This document shows positions 6,215 through 15,055 of a stretch of DNA of 32,721 nucleotides, in pieces (the first letter of the stretch is position 1; every line of letters begins with the position of its first letter). The stretch covers positions 1 to 32,721 of the forward strand of contig JBNKWA010000071.1 in assembly GCA_050299555.1 (NCBI GenBank). The letters are read 5' to 3'. This stretch comes from JBNKWA01 sp050299555. Lineage in GTDB: Bacteria; Pseudomonadota; Alphaproteobacteria; Rhodobacterales; Rhodobacteraceae. Position numbers and translations under genes: made by a program. The notes under the pieces are model-generated. The model saw only the letters and a program-made list of their open reading frames with translations. It ran no database searches and had not been told where the DNA came from.

Positions 6215-9200
6215 CTAGGTGTCTGGCGGGTCAGGGTCAACTGCCTCGCGCGCGGCGCGGCCGAGGGCCGCCATCACGAGATCGCGCGGCATTGACATCA
6301 AGTGCCGGGTCCGGGTCCAGAGCACGGCCACCGCGGCCTCGCGGCCGGGCCAGATCGCTTCGAGCGCGGCCAGATAGGCGCCGAGCTGGCGCAGGATCGC
6401 CTCGGGGGTTTCGGCCGCGCTGCCCGGGACGGCGGCGTTGGTCTTGAAGTCCACCGCCAGCGCCCGGCCGGGGCCGAGGATCAGCCGGTCGATGACGCCG
6501 GTGATGCGGGCACCGCCCAGCGCCGGCAGCGCCGCGGTCACCGGCACCTCGGCCAGGGCGCCCGGGTCGAACACCGCCGCCAGGGCGGGATCGGCGATGA
6601 GCGACAGCGCCTCTTCGACCAGGGGCTGCCCCGCGCCGGGCGCCAGACCCGGCGCCTCTGCCGCGACCAGCGCCGCGGCCAGCACCGGGCGCTCGCCGGG
6701 TGGCAGCGGCGGCAGGCGCTCCAGAAGCAGATGCATCAGCCGCCCGCGCTCGGTGGCGTCGGGATCGGCCTCGGTGCCGCCCAGGGTATGGGCGCCCCCC
6801 AGCGCCGTGGGGGCCAGCGACCGCGCCGCCGGCGGGGCCGGCGGCGCCGGGGCACGGGCCCAGGCCGGCAGCCGCGGTTCCGCCGGCGGCCCGAAGTCCA
6901 GCTCGGGTTGCGGTGTTGGCGCAGGTTCGGGTGCGGGTTCGGGTTGGGGGCCGTCACCGCCCGGCCAGTCGGCGCCGAGGATCAGCCGCTCGGCGACCGG
7001 CCCGTCGCCGTCCTGTGCGGCCTTTTCCGGTGCTGCGGCCTTTTGAGGTGCGGCGGCCTCTCGCCGGGCGCCCAGCGCCGTCATCGCCTCGGTGGCGCGC
7101 CCGAACCAGTCGTCGTTGTCCCTTGCCCGCCTGCCGGCGCCGCAGAGGATCAGCGCCCGCCGCGCCCGGGTCATGGCGACGTAGAAGAGCCGGTCGAGCT
7201 CGGCCCGTTCGCGCGCCGCCGCCGCCGCTGCCGCGTCGGCCACCACTCGGGGTGCCTCGGCGGCGCTCATGTCCCAGACAGCCGTGCCGTCGTCGAGCAG
7301 GAGCACCCCCTTGTCGCTGCGGGTCCGGTGCTCGCCGGTATCGGGCAGGATCACCAGGTCCGCCTCGAGCCCCTTGGCGCCGTGCACGGTCATCACCCGG
7401 ATCAGCCCGGCGGCATCCTCGCCGCGGGCGTCCTGAGCGCGCTTGATCTGCACGTCGTCGGCGCCGATCCAGTCGAGAAATCCGATGAGGCTCGGCGGCT
7501 CGACGTTTTCATAGGCCAGTGCCTGGGCAAGCAGCTCGTCGATGCCGTCCTCGGCCTCGGGCCCGAGCCGGGCGAGGAGCTTTCGTCGCCCACCATGGAC
7601 GGTCAGCACCCGTTCGAGAAGCTCGTAGGGGCGGCGAAAGCCTTCGCCGGAGCCCAGTTCGTCGATAAGCGCGGTGATCTCGGCGCGGGGGGCGCCGTCG
7701 CGGTGCAGCGCCTGCAACAGGGTGCCGTGGCGGCCATGGGCGACGGCGAAAAGGTCAGCCTCGGAGAAGCCGCCGAGCGGCGAGCGCAGGACGGCAGCGA
7801 GCGACAGGTCGTCCTCGGGCGTGGCCACCACCCGCAGGAGTGCCAAGAGGTCCTTCACCGCCAGCTCGTCGGCCAGCACCAGGCGGTCGGCCCCGGCCAC
7901 CGCCAGGCCGGCATTCTTGAGCTCGCGGATCACCGCGCGGAACAGCTCGGCGCGCTTGCGCAGGAGGATCAGCACCTCGCCCGGCCTGAGCGGCTTGTCG
8001 CCGCCGGGCAGCGGCCGGCCGATGCGGCGCTTCAGGTCGGCGGCGATGGCCCGGGCCAGCTCGAAGCGGCGGTCGGCGGGCGAGAGCATGTCGAGCGGCG
8101 TGTACCAGGGGATGTCCTCGCCCTCGACCTTCACGGTTTCGAGAAACGGCCACAGCTCTACCCGGCCGGGCAGGTTGTGCCAGAACGGGTGATGCTCGGT
8201 CCTGCCGACCCCGGGCAGCCCGTCGGCAATGCTGTCGACCAGCGCCAGGATCACCGGCGCGGTGCGGAAGGAGTAAAGCAGCTCGCAGAGGGCGAGAGGA
8301 TCGACGGCTTCCGCGAGGACCTTGTCGAAGTGCTGGCGCGAGCCGGCGAAGGCGGCCGGCTCGGCGCCCTGGAACGAATAGATCGACTGCTTCTCGTCGC
8401 CGACCACGAAGATCGTGCGCGGCCCGGGGCGGTGGCCCGGCTCGGCACCGAGGCCGGCGAAGAACTCGGCGGTCAGCGCGCGGATCACCTGCCACTGCGC
8501 GGGGCTGGTGTCCTGGGCCTCGTCGACCAGCACGTGGTCGATGCCGCCGTCGAGGCGGTAGAGCACCCAGTCGGCGGCCTCGGAGCCGGTCAGGAGCCGT
8601 GCCGCGCCCTCGATCAGATCGTCGAAGTCGAGCCGCCCGCGCCGGGTCTTGAGCGCCTGGTAATGGGCGAGGTAGCCGCGGGCGAAGCCGTGCAGCGCGC
8701 GGGTGCGGACAAAGGCCGCCTCGGCCAGGCGGAGCAGGCGCGCCTCGGCAACGCGGTCCATCATCGCGTCGAGCGCCTCGACATCGGTGCCGAGCGCCTC
8801 GCGGCTGCCCTTGGTCGGGAACTTCCCGGCCTTGGACTGGAAGGGCTGGTTGGCGCCTTCGCCGGTGAGCAGGATGTCCTCGAGCACGGCGAGGAGCCCG
8901 TCCGGATGATCGCGGTTCGCAAGTGCCGGCGCCAGCTTTTCGGCCGCCTTCATATCGTTGGTGGAGCCCTGCTCGAGCACCCTCAGGAGGCGGCCGAGGA
9001 GCGCCCTCCCGTCCGGCCCGAGCACCCCATCGAGGAGCGCCGTTGCCGTCAGCGGCTGCGGCGGCAGCCCAAGCAGGCCCCGCAGCCGCGCCTCGTCGAG
9101 CGGGGCGGCGAAGGCGGCTGCCCGGCCGCGCACCGCCTGGGCCAGCCAATCGAGCTGGTCGGCGGTCACCAGCCAGGGCGCGATGGCGTCGATGGGGTTG

Positions 9201-9727
9201 CCGTCGGGGCCGCCGGGGCTGTCGGCCAGCGCCTCGATGGCGGCGGTGCGCAGCTGCCGGGCCTCGCGGTCCTGCATGACGACAAAGCCGGGGGCGACGC
9301 CGCATTCGGCCGGGAACTGCCTCAGCAGGCGGTCGCAGAAGGCGTGGATGGTCTGGATCTTGAGCCCGCCGGGGGTTTCCAGCGCCCGGGCGAACAGCGT
9401 CCGCGCCCGCATCAGCGCCGCGGCGTCGAAGGGGCCGGGCTCGCCCAGCTCGGCCAGGGCCGCGCCCAGCGCGTCGTCCGGCTTCATCACCCAGCCGCCC
9501 AGCAGCGCGAAAAGCCGGTTCTGCATCTCGCTGGCGGCGGCGGTGGTGTAGGTCAGGCAGAGGATGCGCGCCGGATCGGCACCGCTGACCAGAAGGCGCG
9601 CCACCCGGTCGGTCAGCACGCTGGTCTTGCCCGAGCCGGCATTGGCCGCAACCCAGGACGAACGGCCCGGATCGGCGGCCTCGATCTGCCGCCGGCGTGC
9701 TTCGTCGATGAGGCCGGGCCCGGTCAT
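6215..9727 (-). CDS. addA: AddA, helicase-nuclease subunit of the AddAB recombination complex
   Basis: This 1170-residue protein is a UvrD/Rep-type superfamily 1 helicase with a C-terminal RecB-like nuclease. With AddB it processes double-strand breaks to give 3' tails for RecA. Visible helicase motifs are AANAGSGKTSVLTDRV (Walker A, residues 27-42), VLVDEAQDTSPAQW (motif II), VVGDEKQSIYSFQGAEP (motif III), VMTVHGAKGLEADLV (motif V) and LFYVAMTRARRAL (motif VI). Near the C-terminus AVDFKTNA followed by RQLGAYLAALE is the nuclease motif. A Pro/Ala/Glu/Gln-rich stretch, PEPAPEPAPTPQPE (encoded near 6900-6950), links helicase and nuclease. The start ATG (9725-9727) overlaps the addB stop in ATGA, indicating coupled translation. 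The stop is TAG at 6215. Confidence 0.97.
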   Translation of the reverse strand: MTGPGLIDEARRRQIEAADPGRSSWVAANAGSGKTSVLTDRVARLLVSGADPARILCLTYTTAAASEMQNRLFALLGGWVMKPDDALGAALAELGEPGPFDAAALMRARTLFARALETPGGLKIQTIHAFCDRLLRQFPAECGVAPGFVVMQDREARQLRTAAIEALADSPGGPDGNPIDAIAPWLVTADQLDWLAQAVRGRAAAFAAPLDEARLRGLLGLPPQPLTATALLDGVLGPDGRALLGRLLRVLEQGSTNDMKAAEKLAPALANRDHPDGLLAVLEDILLTGEGANQPFQSKAGKFPTKGSREALGTDVEALDAMMDRVAEARLLRLAEAAFVRTRALHGFARGYLAHYQALKTRRGRLDFDDLIEGAARLLTGSEAADWVLYRLDGGIDHVLVDEAQDTSPAQWQVIRALTAEFFAGLGAEPGHRPGPRTIFVVGDEKQSIYSFQGAEPAAFAGSRQHFDKVLAEAVDPLALCELLYSFRTAPVILALVDSIADGLPGVGRTEHHPFWHNLPGRVELWPFLETVKVEGEDIPWYTPLDMLSPADRRFELARAIAADLKRRIGRPLPGGDKPLRPGEVLILLRKRAELFRAVIRELKNAGLAVAGADRLVLADELAVKDLLALLRVVATPEDDLSLAAVLRSPLGGFSEADLFAVAHGRHGTLLQALHRDGAPRAEITALIDELGSGEGFRRPYELLERVLTVHGGRRKLLARLGPEAEDGIDELLAQALAYENVEPPSLIGFLDWIGADDVQIKRAQDARGEDAAGLIRVMTVHGAKGLEADLVILPDTGEHRTRSDKGVLLLDDGTAVWDMSAAEAPRVVADAAAAAAARERAELDRLFYVAMTRARRALILCGAGRRARDNDDWFGRATEAMTALGARREAAAPQKAAAPEKAAQDGDGPVAERLILGADWPGGDGPQPEPAPEPAPTPQPELDFGPPAEPRLPAWARAPAPPAPPAARSLAPTALGGAHTLGGTEADPDATERGRLMHLLLERLPPLPPGERPVLAAALVAAEAPGLAPGAGQPLVEEALSLIADPALAAVFDPGALAEVPVTAALPALGGARITGVIDRLILGPGRALAVDFKTNAAVPGSAAETPEAILRQLGAYLAALEAIWPGREAAVAVLWTRTRHLMSMPRDLVMAALGRAAREAVDPDPPDT

Positions 9728-12642
9728 CCGACGTCCCCGGGCACCGGCTCGTCGCTGTCATCCCATTCGCCGTAGCGGGCGAGGTGGTCGTAGTCGCCCG
9801 CCCATGACAGCAGGCTGGGCCGGCTGCGGGCGGTGTAGCCGCGTTCGCGACGCTGGTAGCCGGCGATCAGGCGGCGCAGCCTGTCCCATTCCTCGGGGAC
9901 CACGGCCGGGTCGTAGTCGAGCCGGCCGCCGGAGCCGCCGATGGCGATGATCCCGAGGGCCTCGATCGGACCGGCGGGGATGCCGTCGAAGCCGCCGGCC
10001 ATGGCGATGGCGCCCTCGAGTGGAAGCTGGACGTTGAACAGCTTGGCCTGCTTTTCCGACGGCAGGCTGCTTTTGTAGTCGTAGATGGCGATGCCGCCGC
10101 CTGCCGCGCGGTCGATGCGGTCGGCCTGGGCGGTGACCCGGAAGGGCAGGTCCAGGCCGCTCACCTCGCGGGCGCCCCGGACCTCCTGCGCGGCCGGGCT
10201 GGCGAGGTGTCGCATCGCCGCTTCCTCGGCGATCAGCCAGGGCAGCACCTCGGCCAGCCGCCCGAGCCACAGCCGGCGCAGCGCCGGCCACGGCGCGGCC
10301 TCGGCCAGCACTTCGTCGGCCACCCGCATCAGCACGGCGCCCGGGTCGGCGGGCCAGCCATCGGCGGTGGCTTGGGTAAAGGCTTCCATGATCCGGTGCA
10401 GGACAATGCCGCGGTCGCGGGCGTCCGGGGCGCGACCGGGCGGGTCGAGCGGCCGGAGTTTCAGCACGTAGCGGGCGTAGATGGCGTAAGGGTCGCGGAT
10501 CAGCGTCTCGATCCGGGTGACGGCGAGTTCGCCGGGGCGCGCGTCGACCGGTGGGCGCGGTGAGGGGCGCGGCGCCGGCGGGATCGATGCCGGCGGGCGG
10601 TCGATGCGGGCGGCGATGTCGGTGAGCACCGCGCCGCGGGCGCGCATGGCCGAAAGCGCGGTCTCGCCAATGGTGCCCATGCCGGCGATCAGCCCGGTGA
10701 GCCGCTGCAGCCAGCGGGCGGCCACCGTCTCGGCCTCGTCGTTGCGGATGGCGCGGCTGAGGACCACGGTGCGGGCACCGGCCGCCTGCTGGAAATCGTG
10801 CGCCGACAGCCCGACCCGGCGTTCCGGCGAGGTCAGCCCCGCGTCCCGGCGCATCGGCCGGCTGAGCCAGGGATCGGGTGGCGGCATGGCCGGCCAGACG
10901 CCTTCGTTGAGGCCGGCGAGGATCACCAGGTCGGCGTTCTGGACCCGCGCCTCGAGCGTGCCCCAGATGGCTACCTGGGGATGGGAGACGAAGGCCTCCT
11001 CCTCGACCGTCTCGGTGGCCATGAGGTTGAGCAGGAGCGCCGAATATTCGTGCGGCGCCATGGTGCCGCCGGCTTCGGCCTCGGCGGTGAGCAGGTCGAT
11101 GATGCGGCGGGCCGCCTCGCCGGTGCGGCGGGCCCAGAGCTGGCGCGGGGTGCCGCCCGGGCCGGCGGCCAGCGCCTCGGCAGCGGCGAGGTGGCGGGCG
11201 ACATGGGCGGTGAGCGGCAGCGGCCCCGGCGCGGCCAGCGGCGCCAGCGCCGCGGTGAGCCATGCGCCCCAGTCGGGATTGCCGTGCCGGTCGGCATGGG
11301 CGGCGAGGGTTTCCGGCGTCACCGCCGGGCCGGCGCCGGCCAGGGTCCGGGTCTGCAGCTTTCCGGTGAGGTCGAGATGCGGGCCGCGGGCGCCCTTGCG
11401 CCCCGAGGCGGTGAGCGGGTGTTTCAGCAGTGCCAGCAGGTCGGCGGCGGGCAGCGGCTGGCCGGCAAGCGCGGCGGTCTGGCGCAGGAAGATGCCCGGC
11501 GGGGTGAGCGAGACCGGGCGGCCGCCGCTGTCGTCGGCGGTGATCCCCCAGCGGGCGAGCTGCGCCTGCACCCGGCGGGTCAGCACCCGGTCGGGCGAGA
11601 CCAGCGCGGCGCGGTCGCCCTCGGCCACCGCCTGGCGGAGGCGGAGCGCGATCGCCAGCGTCTCGGTCCTGGGGTCGCGGGCCTCGAGCAGCGTGAGGCC
11701 GTCGCAGGCCCGGGCCAGCGACGGCGTCAGGGTGGGCGCCTCGGTCAGCCAGGCGGCGGTCACCGGCGCCGGCCGCAGCGCCAGCGAGACGAGGCGATTG
11801 CGGTCGCCGGCCGGCGGCGGCGCGCCGTGCCACGCCGGCAGGTCGCCGGGCGCAACGCCAAGCGCCGCGCAGGAGGCGGCGAGCATGGCCTGGGGGTGAT
11901 CCTCGGCGCCGTCGCCGAGCCGGTCCCAGACGGCCGCGGGCAGGTCGCGGTCGAGGCCGGGCAGCACCACCGCGCCCTGCGGCAGGGCGGCGACGATGCG
12001 CATCAGCGACCGGGTCGGCGCCCGCGAGCCGGTGCTGCCGGCGAGGATCACCGGTGCCTGCGGCGGTACGTCGGCCCAGGCGCGGGCCAGCCAGTCGACC
12101 GCGTGCCGCAGCCGCACGCCGGTGCCGCCGGCACCGCCTCCGGCGGCGAGATAGCCGGTGGCGATGTCGAGAAAGCGCAGGCTCTGCTGCCAATGGCCGC
12201 CGAGGAACGGCACGTCGAGGGTCCGGAGCGCGTCCGCCGCCACGCCCTCGGCCTCCATCTCGTCCACCAGCGCCAGCAGGCTGTCGGCCAGCGCCGGCGC
12301 GGCGGCAAGGTCGCCGAGGCCCGGATCGGTCTTGAGCAGCCTGCGCACGAGTTGCATCAGCTCCAGCTTGCGGCGCAGCGCCGGCACCGCGGCGATGCCG
12401 GCATCGGGGTGCAGGGTGGAGAGGTCGGACAGGGTGAGGATGCGCGGCAGGAGCCGGGGCGGGCCATCTGAGAGCAGTGCCTCGACCCGCCGCCGCATGC
12501 GCTCGGTATTGACGATGAGGGTGACGCCGGCCAGCGCCTCGGGCGGCTGACCGTCGAGCCGGTCGAGCAGCCCGGCGACCAGTGCGGCGGCGAAATCGGC
12601 CCCGGGCGGTTGTGCGAAGACGCCGGCGAACCCGGCGGTCAT
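9724..12642 (-). CDS. addB: AddB, second nuclease subunit of AddAB
   Basis: The 972-residue product is the alphaproteobacterial AddB, partner of AddA in break resection. The N-terminal half resembles a degenerate UvrD-like helicase; VILAGSTGSRAPTRSLM is a characteristic block but not a working Walker A. The C-terminus holds the RecB-like nuclease motif IYDYKSS (D855 to K857) followed by LFNVQLPLEGAI and ends with GDYDHLARYGEWD. Almost no cysteines are present, so the four-cysteine iron-sulfur cluster of Firmicutes AddB is missing, as expected for this branch. The ATG at 12642 overlaps the murU stop in ATGA. An open frame continues 110 codons further upstream, but only as a shadow of murU. Confidence 0.95.
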   Translation of the reverse strand: MTAGFAGVFAQPPGADFAAALVAGLLDRLDGQPPEALAGVTLIVNTERMRRRVEALLSDGPPRLLPRILTLSDLSTLHPDAGIAAVPALRRKLELMQLVRRLLKTDPGLGDLAAAPALADSLLALVDEMEAEGVAADALRTLDVPFLGGHWQQSLRFLDIATGYLAAGGGAGGTGVRLRHAVDWLARAWADVPPQAPVILAGSTGSRAPTRSLMRIVAALPQGAVVLPGLDRDLPAAVWDRLGDGAEDHPQAMLAASCAALGVAPGDLPAWHGAPPPAGDRNRLVSLALRPAPVTAAWLTEAPTLTPSLARACDGLTLLEARDPRTETLAIALRLRQAVAEGDRAALVSPDRVLTRRVQAQLARWGITADDSGGRPVSLTPPGIFLRQTAALAGQPLPAADLLALLKHPLTASGRKGARGPHLDLTGKLQTRTLAGAGPAVTPETLAAHADRHGNPDWGAWLTAALAPLAAPGPLPLTAHVARHLAAAEALAAGPGGTPRQLWARRTGEAARRIIDLLTAEAEAGGTMAPHEYSALLLNLMATETVEEEAFVSHPQVAIWGTLEARVQNADLVILAGLNEGVWPAMPPPDPWLSRPMRRDAGLTSPERRVGLSAHDFQQAAGARTVVLSRAIRNDEAETVAARWLQRLTGLIAGMGTIGETALSAMRARGAVLTDIAARIDRPPASIPPAPRPSPRPPVDARPGELAVTRIETLIRDPYAIYARYVLKLRPLDPPGRAPDARDRGIVLHRIMEAFTQATADGWPADPGAVLMRVADEVLAEAAPWPALRRLWLGRLAEVLPWLIAEEAAMRHLASPAAQEVRGAREVSGLDLPFRVTAQADRIDRAAGGGIAIYDYKSSLPSEKQAKLFNVQLPLEGAIAMAGGFDGIPAGPIEALGIIAIGGSGGRLDYDPAVVPEEWDRLRRLIAGYQRRERGYTARSRPSLLSWAGDYDHLARYGEWDDSDEPVPGDVG

Positions 12643-13352
12643 GGCACCGGCTGGGCCAGCATCGCCTCGGCCGCCGCGATGCTGGCGGGGGCCTCGATCG
12701 CCGCCCAGTCGCCGGGATAGACCAGCGCCGCCAGCCGACCGGCGGCGTTGGCGCGGTCCCAGACCGGGTTGAGGGAGAACACCGGCTGATCGAAGCCGCC
12801 CAAGGCCCGGGGTGCGATGATCTGGGCGCTGGCGTAGACATAGGGCGCGGTGGCCGCCGCGCCGCGTCGGGCCAGCCGGGTGCCGTCGAGAAAGAAATCG
12901 CCCTCGCGGGTGTGGCCGGTGGCGTTCTCGCGCGGGACCACCAGCAGCAGCGCGTCCATGCGCGTCGCGTCCCACGCCTCGGCCAGCAGGGTCAGCGGGT
13001 TCGGGCCGCGCCAGACGGTCTTGGCGCTGATGCCGGCGATCGGGTCGGCGTCCAGCAGCGGCAGCGCATGCTTCAGCCCGCCGCCGGTGTCGAGAAGCTC
13101 GGCTTCCGGCGACAGGGCGATCCGCGGCGCCGGGCGGGAGCGCAGATGCGCCGCGACCTGATCGCCGAGATGGAAGGTGTTGACCACCGCGCGCGGGATG
13201 CCGGCGGCGGCCACGACGTCGAGGGCATGGTCGATGAGGGCGCGGCCGGCGACCGGAGTCAGCGCCTTCGGGCGGCTGTCGCTGAGGTCGCCCATGCGGG
13301 TGCCGCGGCCGGCGGCGAAGACCATCGCCGCGGCGGGGGGCCGGCCTGTCAT
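12639..13352 (-). CDS. murU: MurU-like nucleotidyltransferase with both metal-binding Asp positions replaced
   Basis: By position next to amgK and by fold this is MurU, which transfers UMP to N-acetylmuramate 1-phosphate in the recycling route that bypasses de novo MurNAc synthesis. The N-terminus keeps the nucleotide loop AAGRGTRMG (residues 13-21) and SRPKAL, and the DTGGG block (88-92) is intact. The family's metal-binding Asp in the strand usually read as N-x-D-x-x-W is replaced here: ISAKTVW puts K111 in its place. The late W-x-D-V-G motif reads WAAIE, with A218 where the second Asp belongs. Length (237) is normal and there is no frameshift. The enzyme may be inactive, altered, or use other ligands. 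Its ATG overlaps the amgK stop and its TGA overlaps the addB start. Confidence 0.85.
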   Translation of the reverse strand: MTGRPPAAAMVFAAGRGTRMGDLSDSRPKALTPVAGRALIDHALDVVAAAGIPRAVVNTFHLGDQVAAHLRSRPAPRIALSPEAELLDTGGGLKHALPLLDADPIAGISAKTVWRGPNPLTLLAEAWDATRMDALLLVVPRENATGHTREGDFFLDGTRLARRGAAATAPYVYASAQIIAPRALGGFDQPVFSLNPVWDRANAAGRLAALVYPGDWAAIEAPASIAAAEAMLAQPVP

Positions 13353-14347
13353 GCCGCCGCCATGGCGGAACGGACGCCGGCGTCGGGCGGCGGCAGGTGG
13401 CGCGACACCCAGGCGGCCAGCGGTGCCAGGCCGGGATGGGCGAGGTCGCGCATCAGGTGGTCCCAGACCCGCGGCATGTAGGCGAGATAGTGCGGCTTGC
13501 CGTCGCGGCGGCAGAGCCGGGCGAGGACGGCGAGGATGCGCAGGTTGCGCTGGGCGGCGAGCCGCGCCAGGGCGTCGCGCAAGCCCGCCTCGCCCAGCCC
13601 CGAGCCGTCTAGAAACCGTCGGATCATCGCCTCGCGGAGGTCGGGCGAGGTGTCGCGCCGGGCATCCTCGAGCAGCGACGCGAGGTCATAGGCGGGATGG
13701 TCGAGGCAGGCGTCCTGGTAGTCGAGAAGCCCGGCCCGGGCGACGCCGGACCGTCCGGGCAGCCAGACCAGGTTGCCGGCGTGGTAGTCGCGCAGCATCA
13801 GCACCCGGGGGCCGGTGACGGCGGCGAGGCAGTCGGCCAGGCACGCCGCGAATTCGGCCCGGGCGGGTGCGCCCGCCGTCTCGCCGGTGGCGCCGGGGAG
13901 GTACCAGTCGAAGAGAAGCGCCGTCTGCTCGACCCGGACGGCGGTGGTATAGGTGCCCAGCGGCGGCGACGGCTGGCGGCCGATATGCACCAGCACGTCC
14001 ACCGCGGTGCCGTAGAGCAGGGGCTCGTCCGCCGGACGGCTCTCCAGGTGGCGGGCGAAGAGGTCGTCGCCGAGGTCCTCGATCAGCAGCAGGCCGCTGT
14101 CGGCATCGGCGGCGAGGATGGCGGGCGCCGACAGGCCCATGTCGCGCAGGTAGCCGGTGACGGCGACGAAGGGGCGCACGTCCTCGCCGGTCCCGGGCGG
14201 GGCGTCCATCAGCACGGCGGTGCCCTTGTCGGGATGGCGGAGGCGTTCGTAGCGGCGCATCGAGGCGTCGCCGGCCAGCGGCGTGCGCTCCGCCCCCTTC
14301 CATCCGGCGGCAGCAAGGAACGGCGGGATCAGCGCCGCCCGGCTCAT
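13349..14347 (-). CDS. amgK: AmgK-like N-acetylmuramate/N-acetylglucosamine anomeric kinase
   Basis: This 332-residue protein has the aminoglycoside-phosphotransferase fold. Alphaproteobacterial members next to murU phosphorylate MurNAc (and GlcNAc) at C1 during peptidoglycan recycling. The catalytic loop is LRDYHAGNLVW (D187, H189, N192) and the metal-binding Asp is D209 in LLDYQDA, followed by HPAYDLASLLEDARRD. The N-lobe shows GDASMRRYERL and LLLIEDLGDD, the hinge region. All catalytic residues look intact, in contrast to the neighbouring MurU. The ATG at 14347 overlaps the tsaE stop as ATGA; the open frame upstream of it belongs to the tsaE shadow and was discarded. Confidence 0.9.
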   Translation of the reverse strand: MSRAALIPPFLAAAGWKGAERTPLAGDASMRRYERLRHPDKGTAVLMDAPPGTGEDVRPFVAVTGYLRDMGLSAPAILAADADSGLLLIEDLGDDLFARHLESRPADEPLLYGTAVDVLVHIGRQPSPPLGTYTTAVRVEQTALLFDWYLPGATGETAGAPARAEFAACLADCLAAVTGPRVLMLRDYHAGNLVWLPGRSGVARAGLLDYQDACLDHPAYDLASLLEDARRDTSPDLREAMIRRFLDGSGLGEAGLRDALARLAAQRNLRILAVLARLCRRDGKPHYLAYMPRVWDHLMRDLAHPGLAPLAAWVSRHLPPPDAGVRSAMAAA

Positions 14348-14883
14348 GCGCAGCGGGCCTCGGGGCGGGCCTCGAAGGGCGCCAGCACGCCACCAAGCCA
14401 GGGCCAGTCGCCATGGGCGTGCAGGACCATGCTGCGGCGCCCCAGGGCCGCCGTCTCTGCCGCAATGTCGATGGCAAGCCGGCGGTCGGGACGCATCGCG
14501 GCCAGCCGGTCGGGCCATTCCACCAGCACGATGGCGCTTTCGAAGGCATCGGCGAGGCCGAGTTCGATGGTCTCGTCGGGTCCGCCGAGGCGATAGAGAT
14601 CGGCGTGCCAGAGCGCCGCCAGACCGTCGTCATAGACCTGCACCAGGGTATAGCTGGGGCTGGGAATATCCTCGGCAAAGCCGGCGCGGGCCAGCCGGTC
14701 GGCGATCAGCGCGCGGGCGAAATGGGTCTTGCCGACGCCGATGGGGCCGGAAAGCAGCAGCGTATCGCCGGGCGCAAGGTGGCGCCCGATGGCAACCGCC
14801 AGCCGCGCCGTCGCCTCTGGGTTGTCAAGATCGAGGGAGAATTTCACCGTTTTGCCGCCGTCTGCGCCTGTCGGGCGGTACAT
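14344..14883 (-). CDS. tsaE: TsaE, ATPase for tRNA t6A37 modification
   Basis: TsaE is the small P-loop ATPase that works with TsaB and TsaD to put threonylcarbamoyl on adenosine 37 of ANN-reading tRNAs. The 179-residue sequence shows LLLSGPIGVGKTHFARALI (Walker A at residues 46-53), SPSYTLVQVYD, HADLYRLGG and FESAIVLVEWPDRL, all family signatures. The start is uncertain. The ATG at 14883 has no clear ribosome-binding site, and a GTG at 14847 would remove twelve residues that are not conserved. The gene begins the run of ATGA-overlapping genes tsaE-amgK-murU-addB-addA and lies 172 bp after divL. Confidence 0.95.
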   Translation of the reverse strand: MYRPTGADGGKTVKFSLDLDNPEATARLAVAIGRHLAPGDTLLLSGPIGVGKTHFARALIADRLARAGFAEDIPSPSYTLVQVYDDGLAALWHADLYRLGGPDETIELGLADAFESAIVLVEWPDRLAAMRPDRRLAIDIAAETAALGRRSMVLHAHGDWPWLGGVLAPFEARPEARCA

Positions 14884-15055
14884 TGGCGGCCGGGCGCCGG
14901 CTGTGCAAGGCCCCAGGGGTCGCTGGGCGGAACCCGGCCTCGGGCCAGTCGGCAGCAGCGGGCGGCCCGGCGTTTCTCGAATGATGGGCGCCGGGCGGGG
15001 GTGTGGAGGAACGGGCCCTTGCGGGGGCTATCGCGGGCGAAAGCCCTGACCTGAC

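Noticed and set aside
6302..9775. Very long plus-strand open frame opposite addA (over 1100 codons)
   Set aside because: It is the antisense mirror of a G+C-rich gene with clear helicase motifs on the other strand; the product is a low-complexity Gly/Gln/Arg/Ala-rich chain.
10798..12471. Plus-strand 557-codon frame opposite addB
   Set aside because: Shadow of addB with biased composition and no recognisable motif.
12643..12975. Upstream extension of the addB frame
   Set aside because: It overlaps murU in another frame and lacks family residues; the ATGA junction at 12639-12642 is the natural start.
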